From: Trinickia terrae | GTDB taxonomy: Bacteria > Pseudomonadota > Gammaproteobacteria > Burkholderiales > Burkholderiaceae | Length of the DNA: 62,549 nucleotides | Direction: 5' to 3' | NCBI RefSeq assembly: GCF_005144415.1 | Contig: NZ_SWJE01000027.1 | Coordinates: 1-62,549 of the forward strand | Part shown: piece by piece, positions 56,056-62,549 of the stretch | Numbering within the stretch: the first letter of the stretch is position 1 | Layout of the letters: each line of letters opens with the position of its first letter | Position numbers and translations under genes: made by a program | The notes under the pieces: generated by a model | Databases searched by the model: none | Told to the model about the DNA's origin: nothing | Seen by the model: the letters and a program-made list of their open reading frames with translations, nothing else

Positions 56056-56886
56056 CTACTTCTGCGCGCTGTCCCACGCGGGCAGCGTCGCACCGTGATA
56101 GACCTTCAGGATCTCGGCGGACACGTTCGGCTGCTGATAGCTCTCCACGAGCGCGCGAACCCACGGCGCGTTCGCATCCTGCTCGTTCACCGCGATGAAG
56201 TTGCGGTACGGGTTGTTCGGCACTTTCTCCTGCGCGATCCGTTCCTGCGGAATCCGGATGCCGGCCTTGATTGCCCAGTCGGTGTTGATGACCGCCGCGT
56301 CGAGGTCGTCGATCGCGCGTCCGACGATGCCTGCGTCGAGCTCCTTGATGTGGATGTTCTTCGGGTTCTTCGCGATGTCGCGCGCCGTCGGCAGCAGCCC
56401 GACGTCGGCTTTCAGCGTGATGAGCCCGAGCGATTGCAGCAGGAGCAGCGCGCGGCCTTCGTTGCTCGGGTCGTTCGGCACGCCGATCGTCGCGGCCTGC
56501 GGCAGGTCCGCGACCGACTTCACCCTGTGCGAGTAGAGGCCGATCGGCTGCACATACGTGTAGCCGACCGGCACGATCTTGTAGCCGCGCGCCTTGATCT
56601 GCGCATCGAGATACGGCTTGTGCTGGAACGAGTTCAGGTCGAGGTCGTGCTGCGAGAGCGCTTCGTTCGGCTGCGTGTAGTCCTGGAAGGTGGTGACCTT
56701 GATCGCGAGGCCGTGCTTCGCTGCGTTCGCGGCGACGACGCGCCACACGTCCTCGTCCTCGCCGGACATGATGCCGACGCGCAGCGTCTGTTCCGCGGCG
56801 ACCGCGGGCACTGAGCCTGCGAGGCTCGAGCCGAGGAAGAGGGCGGCCAGCGCGGCCTTGAGCAGGTTTCGCTTGTGTCGTTGCAT
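56056..56886 (-). CDS. MetQ/NlpA-family ABC transporter substrate-binding protein
   Basis: A 276-aa binding protein of the methionine/NlpA class: LRVGIMSGEDEDVWRVVAAN, LDLNSFQHKPYLDAQIKARG, IGVPNDPSNEGRALLLLQSL and AAVINTDWAIKAGI are all family motifs. The signal peptide (LLKAALAALFLGSSLAGSVP) lacks a lipobox cysteine, so it is a soluble periplasmic form. metN and metI are not present; it lies 32 bases upstream of the preceding binding-protein gene and probably shares its transcript. Methionine or another sulfur compound is the likely ligand. Confidence 0.9.
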   Translation of the reverse strand: MQRHKRNLLKAALAALFLGSSLAGSVPAVAAEQTLRVGIMSGEDEDVWRVVAANAAKHGLAIKVTTFQDYTQPNEALSQHDLDLNSFQHKPYLDAQIKARGYKIVPVGYTYVQPIGLYSHRVKSVADLPQAATIGVPNDPSNEGRALLLLQSLGLITLKADVGLLPTARDIAKNPKNIHIKELDAGIVGRAIDDLDAAVINTDWAIKAGIRIPQERIAQEKVPNNPYRNFIAVNEQDANAPWVRALVESYQQPNVSAEILKVYHGATLPAWDSAQK

Positions 56887-57048
56887 AGAGTCATGAATTG
56901 CGTGGTTGAAGATGGGGCGATGCTAAGGAACGGGGCGGGTGCCTGACAAATAACTTTGCGGACGTTGCTCATGGGGGGATGAGGTCATATCTACAGATTG
57001 AAATGTGTGATGTGGTTTTGGGGGGAAGGGGGGCTTGTTCTTGCTGTT

Positions 57049-57340
57049 TAGGTTGTCGTGCAGCTTTGATATCGCGGCGGTCCGTATAGTCCGTCCCTCC
57101 CCGGGACCGGGGTCACTTTTGTCCTTGCCAAAAGTAACCAAAAGCGCGTCCTGGGCGGACGGCCTTGGCCGAAGCGCACTCAGTCCTGTCGGCGGTAGCG
57201 GTCTTTGGGTTCCCGCGTCTCCGCACGCCGAACCGCCGAAGCGCACGCGGCTCGTGGTCGCCTCGGCTTCGAATCAAACCCATGTGGGCAGTCGGGAAAG
57301 GCCTGAAAAGGCTCGTCTTGCGACGCATGCGCCACGAAAC
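57049..57340 (+). repeat. Dispersed repeat element, copy 1 (plus orientation)
   Basis: A non-coding repeat whose core reads GTATAGTCCGTCCCTCCCCG, GGACCGGGGTCACTTT, then AAAGTAACCAAA, then CCTGGGCGGACGGCC and CACTCAGT. The same order of motifs recurs inverted at 57449-57668 and again at 62156 onward. It contains short internal palindromes such as CCCCGGGACCGGGG. Short open frames in it (for example 57113-57328 minus) are of the kind often annotated as hypothetical proteins in Burkholderiaceae; I regard them as non-coding. Confidence 0.85.
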
Positions 57341-57448
57341 CTAAATCTGATCAACCTATCCGTTCGGCAGAGGGAAGCCGTGCGGGCCGTGTGACCAGAA
57401 GGAGAAGGCAGGATCGGAGCGCTGCCAAATCGACGCCGTCAATGTGTT

Positions 57449-57668
57449 TCGAAGCTGGGCGACCACGAGCCGCGTGCGCTTCGGTGGTTCGGCGTGCGGA
57501 GACGCGAGAACCCAAAGACCGCTACGGCCAACAGGACTGAGTGCTAACGGGCCAAGGCCGTCCGCCCAGGACACGCCTTTGGTTACTTTGGGCAAGACCA
57601 AAGTGACCCCGGTCCCGGGGAGGGACGGACTATACGGACCGCCGCGAATTCAAAGTTGCACGAAACCG
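57449..57668 (-). repeat. Dispersed repeat element, copy 2 (inverted)
   Basis: The reverse complement of copy 1, from the CGAAGC motif at 57449 to the CTTTGAATTCGCGGCGG end at about 57665. Copies 1 and 2 share roughly 215 bases at high identity with small differences, forming a long inverted pair with a central spacer of about 175 bases (57276-57448). The pair could form a large cruciform or an RNA stem. Confidence 0.85.
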
Positions 57669-57714
57669 AAACCCGAAACCCTAAACCCTAAACCCTAAAC
57701 CCTAAACCCTAAAC
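57662..57714 (+). repeat. Tandem heptamer (AAACCCT)n
   Basis: Five exact AAACCCT units (57676-57710) are followed by AAAC and preceded by degenerate units (AAACCG, AAACCCG). The unit equals the TTTAGGG telomere repeat of plants read on the other strand. It abuts the outer end of repeat copy 2; similar GTTTAGG and GTTTGGG fragments adjoin the outer ends of copies 1 and 3, so it is probably an expanded edge of the element. The 190 or so bases from here to 57907 hold no other feature I recognise. Confidence 0.85.
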
Positions 57715-57907
57715 GGCAAGACCCCAAAGCCACGTTGACCAGCAAGCCCTTAGCTCCGCCACGCATATTGTTCTGCGAATCCATTGGTGGTCAACGAATC
57801 GCCGGCTGCCGAGAATGACTGCATTCTTCCACCACAGCCCCTAGCCTGACATGAGCCGAGATCTGCTGTTGCTGGAGCCGGGTTGCGCCGATCCGGCCAG
57901 ACGCTCA

Positions 57908-59557
57908 ATGACGAATACCCATCGCATCCTCGCGCTGCTCGCCGCGCGTCTCGCGGTCTCGCTTTGCCTGCTCGCGCCGCCAATCTTCGGTCTGCTGCTC
58001 TCCGCGCCGTCGGCTCACGCGGCGCCAACAGGGACGCTCGTGTTCTGCACCGAAGGCAGCCCCGCCGGTTTCGATCCGGGCCAGCACACGACCAGCACGG
58101 ATTTCGACGCGAGCACCAATACCGTCTACAACGAGCTCGTGCAGTTCCGCCTCGGCACGCTCGATCCGGAACCGGCGCTCGCAACGGGCTGGGACGTGTC
58201 GGCTGACGAGCGCGCTTACACCTTCCACTTGCGGCGCGGCGTGAAGTTCCAGGCCACGGCCTGGTTCCGCCCGAGCCGCGATTTCGACGCCGACGACGTG
58301 CTGTTCACGTTCAAGCGCATGCTCGATCCCGGCGATCCGTTCCGCAAGGCATACCCGACGAGCTTCCCGTACTTCAGCGACCTGGGCTTCGACAAGAACA
58401 TCGAGCGCATCGACAAGCTCGACGACTACACGGTGCGCTTTCAGCTGAAGCAGCCCGACGTGATCTTCGTGCGCAATCTCGCGATGAGCTTTGCGTCGAT
58501 TCTGTCCGCCGAATACGCGGCGAAGCTCGCCGCGGAGCATCGCGAGGCCGACATCAATCAGCTGCCGGTCGGCACGGGTCCGTTCGTGTTCCGCTCGTAT
58601 CAGAAGGACGCCGTGATCCGCTACGACGCGAATCCGGACTACTGGCGCCCCGGCGACGTGAAGCTCGCGCATCTGGTCTTCTCGATCACGCCCGATCCCG
58701 CGGTGCGCATCCAGAAGCTTGCCGTCGGCGAGTGCCAGGTATCGGCGTTCCCGCGGCCGGCGGATCTCGACACCGTGAAGCGCAATCCAGGGCTCACCGT
58801 GGTGTCGGGCGTCGGCTTCAACGTCGGGTTCGTCGCCTACAACACGCAGCATGCGCCGCTCGACCGGGTGGAGGTGCGCCGCGCGCTCGACATGGCGATC
58901 GACAAGCCCGCGATCATTCAAGCCGTGTTCGCGGGCAACGCGACGGTCGCCACCCATCCGATGCCGCCGGCGCAGTGGTCATACGACAAGAGCCTGAAAG
59001 ACGCGCCATACGACCCGGCCAAGGCGAAGGCGCTGCTGGCCCAGGCCGGCTTTCCGAACGGCTTCGACATTTCGCTTTGGGCGATGCCCGTGCAGCGCCC
59101 CTACAACCCGAACGCGCAGTTGATGGCGCAGCTGATCCAGCAGGACTGGGCGAAGATCGGCGTCCATGCGCGGATCGTCAGCTACGAGTGGGGCGAATAC
59201 AACCGCCGGGCGAAGCAGGGCGGCGAGCACGACGCCATCCTGTACGGCTGGTCGGGCGACAACGGGGACCCGGATAACTGGCTGGGCACCTTGCTCGGCT
59301 GCGATGCGGTGCACGGCAGCAACCTGTCCAAGTGGTGCGACCGCACGTTCAACCAACTCGTCGACGATGCGCGCTCGACTTCGAACGTCGACAGGCGCAC
59401 GGCGCTTTATCAGCAGGCGCAGGGGGTGTTCAAGCAGCAGGTGCCGTTCACGCCGATCGCCCATTCGATCGTCTTTCTTCCCGTCTCGAAGCGCGTCAAG
59501 GGAATGGTCTTTTCGCCCTTGGGCAGCCACCGCTTCGACGGCGTGTGGCTGGAGTAG
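57908..59557 (+). CDS. Family 5 (dipeptide/oligopeptide-type) ABC substrate-binding protein
   Basis: A 549-aa SBP_bac_5 protein like DppA. The signal peptide spans about residues 1-39 and ends in SAHA. The mature chain starts GTLVFCTEGSPAGFDPGQHT and includes FHLRRGVKFQATAWF, VEVRRALDMAIDKPAIIQAV and GWSGDNGDPDNWLGTLLGCD. I use ATG 57908 (MTNTHR); an upstream ATG adds a polar stretch before the signal peptide. The usual dppBCDF genes are absent; a sugar-type ATPase gene follows by 7 bases, an uncommon pairing. Confidence 0.92.
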   Translation: MTNTHRILALLAARLAVSLCLLAPPIFGLLLSAPSAHAAPTGTLVFCTEGSPAGFDPGQHTTSTDFDASTNTVYNELVQFRLGTLDPEPALATGWDVSADERAYTFHLRRGVKFQATAWFRPSRDFDADDVLFTFKRMLDPGDPFRKAYPTSFPYFSDLGFDKNIERIDKLDDYTVRFQLKQPDVIFVRNLAMSFASILSAEYAAKLAAEHREADINQLPVGTGPFVFRSYQKDAVIRYDANPDYWRPGDVKLAHLVFSITPDPAVRIQKLAVGECQVSAFPRPADLDTVKRNPGLTVVSGVGFNVGFVAYNTQHAPLDRVEVRRALDMAIDKPAIIQAVFAGNATVATHPMPPAQWSYDKSLKDAPYDPAKAKALLAQAGFPNGFDISLWAMPVQRPYNPNAQLMAQLIQQDWAKIGVHARIVSYEWGEYNRRAKQGGEHDAILYGWSGDNGDPDNWLGTLLGCDAVHGSNLSKWCDRTFNQLVDDARSTSNVDRRTALYQQAQGVFKQQVPFTPIAHSIVFLPVSKRVKGMVFSPLGSHRFDGVWLE

Positions 59558-59564
59558 TGTGGAG

Positions 59565-61049
59565 ATGCCGTCTCCCGTTCTGCGTGCCGCCGGCATCGGC
59601 AAGCAATTTGGCTCCAGCGTTGCGCTCGACCACGTCGATCTCTCGATCGAGGCGGGCGAGGTCGTCGCCCTGATGGGCGCAAACGGCGCGGGCAAGTCGA
59701 CGCTCGTGAAGATACTGAGCGGCGTGTATCGCGCCGATCGCGGCGCGTTGACGCTGTCCGGCGCGCCGTTCGAGCCGGCGTCTCCGCATGATGCGCTCCG
59801 GTGCGGCGTCGCGACCGTGCATCAGGCGATCGCCGATGCGGTCGTGCCGACGCTCTCCGTCGCCGACAATCTGCTGCTCGACCAGTTCTGCGCTGCGGGC
59901 TCGCCGTGGTTCCTGCCCGCACGCGCGCGTCGTCGCGCCGCCGCGCAGCGTGCCGCGCGGGTCGGGCTCGAGGTCGATCTCGATGCGCCGCTCGCGAGCC
60001 TGCCGCTCGCCGCGCAGCAACGCGTGACGATCGCGCGGGCACTCGCGGCGCACCCTGCGTTGCTGATCCTCGATGAGCCGACCGCGAGCCTGTCCGCGGC
60101 CGAAGCCGAGCGCCTCTTCGAGCTGATCGACCGTTTGCGCGCCGAAGGCGTGGCCACGCTGCTGGTCTCGCATCGCCAGGGCGATCTGCGGCGGCTTGCG
60201 GACCGCGTGGCCGTGATGCGCGACGGCCGCATCGTCGGCGAGATGCGCTCGCCGATCGATTTCGACGCCGCGCTCGAAGCGATGCTCGGACGGCCGCTGC
60301 GGGCTGTGCGACCGCAGGGCGATCCCAAGGTCAGTCACGACGGCAGCCCGGCGCTCAGCATTCGCGGCCTGCGCTTGCGCACCGACAGTGCGCCGTTCGA
60401 CCTCGACGTGCGGCGCGGCGAGATCGTCGCGATCACCGGCCCCGTCGGCAGCGGCAAAACGCGTTTCGCGCGCACGCTGTTCGGTGTCTCGCGGGCGATG
60501 GAAGGGACCGTTGCGCTCGACGGCATGCGCTGGCAGCCGCGCTCGCCCGCCGCCGCGATCCGCGCGGGCGTGTTCATGCTCGGCGAGGACCGCCGCCGCA
60601 CCTCGCTGTTCCCGGACGGCGTCCCGTTCGCAACGATCGCGGGCACCATCGGCTTTCCTTTCCTGCCGCGCTGGTTCGCCCGCGGCTTCGTGCACGAGCG
60701 CCGCGAGCGGCAGGCCGCCGTGGATGCGATCGAGCGCTTCGGCATCCGTTGCCGAGGGCCGGACGACCGGCCGGCGCGGCTCTCCGGCGGCAATCAGCAG
60801 AAAGTCGCGCTGGCGCGCTGGCATGCCGAGCCCGCGCGTCTTCTGCTGCTCGACGAACCGTTCCAGGGCGTCGATGCCGGCGCGCGCGCCGACATCGTCG
60901 ATCTGCTGCGCCGTCATGCGCATTCACGCGCGACGCTGGTGTTCGTCGGCGATCTCGAGGAGGCCCTCGAAGTCGCCGACCGCGTCGTGCATTTCGATCG
61001 CGGCGCGCCCGATCTTTCCTCCACTCGAAAGCTTCAATCATGGGGATGA
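59565..61049 (+). CDS. CUT2 (ribose/galactoside-type) ABC transporter double ATP-binding protein
   Basis: A 494-aa protein with two fused ABC domains like RbsA/MglA. The first has Walker A LMGANGAGKSTLVKIL and Walker B LLILDEPTASLS; the second has ITGPVGSGKTRFARTL, signature LSGGNQQKVALARW and LLLLDEPFQGVD. The start at 59565 has GTGGAG upstream; longer open frame upstream overlaps the binding-protein gene. The permease gene overlaps its end by 10 bases. No family COG1879 sugar-binding protein is encoded in the window. Confidence 0.92.
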   Translation: MPSPVLRAAGIGKQFGSSVALDHVDLSIEAGEVVALMGANGAGKSTLVKILSGVYRADRGALTLSGAPFEPASPHDALRCGVATVHQAIADAVVPTLSVADNLLLDQFCAAGSPWFLPARARRRAAAQRAARVGLEVDLDAPLASLPLAAQQRVTIARALAAHPALLILDEPTASLSAAEAERLFELIDRLRAEGVATLLVSHRQGDLRRLADRVAVMRDGRIVGEMRSPIDFDAALEAMLGRPLRAVRPQGDPKVSHDGSPALSIRGLRLRTDSAPFDLDVRRGEIVAITGPVGSGKTRFARTLFGVSRAMEGTVALDGMRWQPRSPAAAIRAGVFMLGEDRRRTSLFPDGVPFATIAGTIGFPFLPRWFARGFVHERRERQAAVDAIERFGIRCRGPDDRPARLSGGNQQKVALARWHAEPARLLLLDEPFQGVDAGARADIVDLLRRHAHSRATLVFVGDLEEALEVADRVVHFDRGAPDLSSTRKLQSWG

Positions 61050-62125
61050 AGACCCGCACGTCCTCCGGCGAACGTTCCGCCGTCGTCAGCGCTGTGGCGC
61101 AGTCCGCGCACAGCAAGTCCACCACGCGTGCTCCAGGTCCTCAGGCATGGCGCAACCTGCTGGAGCGCAGCGGCATGCTGCTCGCGCTGGCTGCGCTCGT
61201 CGTCGTGTTCGCGATCGAGCAGCCTGCGTTTCTCGACATCGACAATCTCTTCAGCATCCTGCAAAGCGTATCGATCACCGCGCTGCTCGGGATCGGCGTG
61301 ACGGTCACGCTGGCGGCGGGTGGTTTCGACCTGTCGGTCGGCAGCATCGCCGCGTCCGCGCAGATGGCCGCGAGCTATGTGCTGGTCGTCTGGCATGGCG
61401 GGACGGCCGCGGCGGTCGCCGCGTGTCTCGCGCTCGGCGTCGCGGCGGGATTGTTCAACGCGTTGCTGATCGCGCGCCTGCGCGTGCCCGATCAGCTCGC
61501 GACGCTCGGCACGCTGTTCCTGCTCGCGGGCTTGCAGTTGATTCCGACGGGAGGCCGTTCACTCACGACCGGTACGATCCTGCCGGACGGCACGGAGGCG
61601 TCCGGCATCTTCCCCGACGCCTTCCTTGCGCTGGGACGACTGCGCGTATTCGAGGTCGTGCCGCTGCCGGTGATCGTGCTCGTGCTGCTGACGGCGCTCG
61701 CCTGCATCGTGATGGAAACGACGCGTTGGGGGCGCGTGCTGTATGCGATCGGCGGCAACGAGACGGCCGCTCGGCTCGCCGGCGCGCCGACCGTGCGCTA
61801 CCGCGTCGCCGCCTACGCCGCATCGGGCGCGATCGCGGCGCTGGGCGGCGTGCTGATCGCGGCCCGGGTCGGGCGCGGCGACGTCAGCGCGGGCCACTCG
61901 CTGCTGCTCGATGCGGTGGCGGCGTCGCTGGTCGGCTATGCGGTGGGCGGGGTCAAGCGCCCGAACGTGCTCGGCACGGTGATCGGCGCCGTGTTCGTCG
62001 GCGTGCTGCTCAACGGGCTCACCATGCTCAACGCGCCGTACTACATGCAGGACTTCATCAAGGGGGCGCTGCTGGTCGGCGCGCTGGCCTTCACGTTTAG
62101 CGTCGGCAAGCGTGGTGATGGGTGA
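61040..62125 (+). CDS. CUT2 (ribose-type) ABC transporter permease
   Basis: A 361-aa RbsC-like permease. After a ~35-residue polar N-terminus come eight to ten hydrophobic helices with family motifs TVTLAAGGFDLSVGSIAASA, VPDQLATLGTLFLLAG, GRVLYAIGGNETAARLAG and PNVLGTVIGAVFVGVLLNGL. ATG 61040 or 61046 are both possible. It is the last gene of the three-gene importer and is followed within 35 bases by repeat copy 3. Confidence 0.92.
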   Translation: MGMKTRTSSGERSAVVSAVAQSAHSKSTTRAPGPQAWRNLLERSGMLLALAALVVVFAIEQPAFLDIDNLFSILQSVSITALLGIGVTVTLAAGGFDLSVGSIAASAQMAASYVLVVWHGGTAAAVAACLALGVAAGLFNALLIARLRVPDQLATLGTLFLLAGLQLIPTGGRSLTTGTILPDGTEASGIFPDAFLALGRLRVFEVVPLPVIVLVLLTALACIVMETTRWGRVLYAIGGNETAARLAGAPTVRYRVAAYAASGAIAALGGVLIAARVGRGDVSAGHSLLLDAVAASLVGYAVGGVKRPNVLGTVIGAVFVGVLLNGLTMLNAPYYMQDFIKGALLVGALAFTFSVGKRGDG

Positions 62126-62155
62126 TTTCGGGTTTTTGGTGTTGCTGTTTGGGTT

Positions 62156-62440
62156 TGTCGAGCAACTTTGAATTCGCGGCGGTGCGTATAGTCCGTCCCT
62201 CCCCGGGACCGGGGTCACTTTGGTCTTGCCCAAAGTAACCAAAGGCGTGTCCTGGGCGGACGGCCTCGGCCCGGAGGCACTCAGTGCTGTTGGCGATAGC
62301 GTTCTGTGGGCCACTGTTGTCGCTCGCCGTACCTCCCGTTAGCACGCGGCACGGAATTGCGCCGATTCGAATCAAATCAATACTGATCGTCAGGCAAGGT
62401 CCGAAGACCCTTGTCTTGCGATGCGGCGCAGGCAAATCGA
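62156..62440 (+). repeat. Dispersed repeat element, copy 3 (plus orientation)
   Basis: Carries the same motif order as copies 1 and 2 (GCAACTTTGAATTCGCGGCGG, GTATAGTCCGTCCC, CCGGGGTCACTTTGG, CCTGGGCGGACGGCC, CACTCAGT) and the same distal part (TCGAATCAAA, then CTTGTCTTGCGATGC). It diverges from copies 1 and 2 after 62310 more than they do from each other. The stretch to the window end holds no gene. Confidence 0.8.
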
Positions 62441-62518
62441 ACTCTTCAATTTGTTTCGTTGCAAGGCCATTCGGTGCCACGTGCGAACGGGCCGCGCGGC
62501 GAGCGGTGACGCTTGCCC

Positions 62519-62549
62519 TAGACCGCTATCGCTGGCAGGACTGAGTGCT
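62519..62549 (-). repeat. Start of dispersed repeat element, copy 4 (inverted, runs off window)
   Basis: The last bases, GACCGCTATCGCTGGCAGGA then CTGAGTGCT, match the inner part of copy 2 (57525-57553), in the same inverted orientation. Copies 3 and 4 therefore appear to form a second inverted pair like copies 1 and 2; most of copy 4 lies outside the window. Confidence 0.6.

Noticed and set aside
56024-56746. An upstream extension of the orphan binding protein on the minus strand
   Set aside because: It is antiframe to metQ, Arg-rich as expected of a shadow frame, and lies before a clear signal peptide and ribosome binding site at 56023.
57113-57328. Short open frames inside the dispersed repeats, of the sort annotated as hypothetical proteins
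   Set aside because: The same sequence is open in several frames because of high GC, and the copies diverge without regard to codons. I treat it as a non-coding repeat.
57662-57714. A possible CRISPR or direct-repeat array
   Set aside because: Units are contiguous heptamers with no spacers.
59166-59564. A long open frame continuing upstream of the CUT2 ATPase start
   Set aside because: It overlaps the end of the family 5 binding-protein gene in another frame; ABC homology starts only at 59565, where a ribosome binding site is present.

Overview
The window is chromosomal DNA of a high-GC betaproteobacterium, most likely Burkholderia in the broad sense (Burkholderia, Paraburkholderia, Caballeronia or Trinickia). 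The gene order bamA-skp-lpxD-fabZ-lpxA-lpxB-rnhB, the ppsR/ppsA divergon, smpB next to ratA-rnfH, the guaB-guaA block and the codon usage all fit. This is inference from gene content; no RNA gene is present to confirm it.

Layout. 1-6890: outer-membrane assembly and lipid A operon (partial bamA to an rRNA/tRNA methyltransferase). 6918-13444: PEP synthase and its regulator, an NfeD/stomatin pair, smpB, ratA and rnfH. 13466-18642: a DMT permease, guaB, a small membrane protein and guaA. 18624-36750: a genomic island of about 18 kb at the 3' end of guaA, bounded by a 14-bp direct repeat. It carries an integrase relic, an ene-reductase/aldo-keto reductase/dienelactone hydrolase group, a translationally coupled CoA-dependent catabolic operon (two CaiB-type CoA-transferases, MmgE/PrpD, enoyl-CoA hydratase, thiolase) with a LysR regulator, an MFS carrier and a flavin reductase, and a decayed defence end (SNF2 helicase relic and Wadjet jetA/jetC/jetD relic). 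36929-42567: thpR, then LysR/azoreductase/NmrA/pirin/DHA2 efflux genes. 42581-56886: a sulfur-acquisition region. It holds two sulfonate-type ABC systems and further binding proteins, TauD, MetQ, and a complete family 2A encapsulin operon (rhodanese, serine acetyltransferase, XRE regulator, shell, cysteine desulfurase cargo). 56887-62549: a peptide-type binding protein gene coupled to CUT2 sugar-type ATPase and permease genes, bracketed by inverted pairs of a dispersed repeat.

How it fits together. In the sulfur region, sulfonates would be imported and desulfonated. Serine acetyltransferase would feed cysteine synthesis. The encapsulated desulfurase would release sulfur from cysteine inside a protein shell, with rhodanese handling sulfane sulfur. 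The island operon looks like a beta-oxidation-type route for a CoA-activated, probably dicarboxylic or branched acid.

A recurring feature is the internal-deletion relic: first and later pieces of a gene kept, the middle gone. I see it in the integrase, the SNF2 helicase, the Wadjet operon (at least two deletions), an acyl-CoA-dehydrogenase/DszC-like gene and probably an ABC permease. I found no CRISPR array, no tRNA or rRNA gene and no intact transposase.
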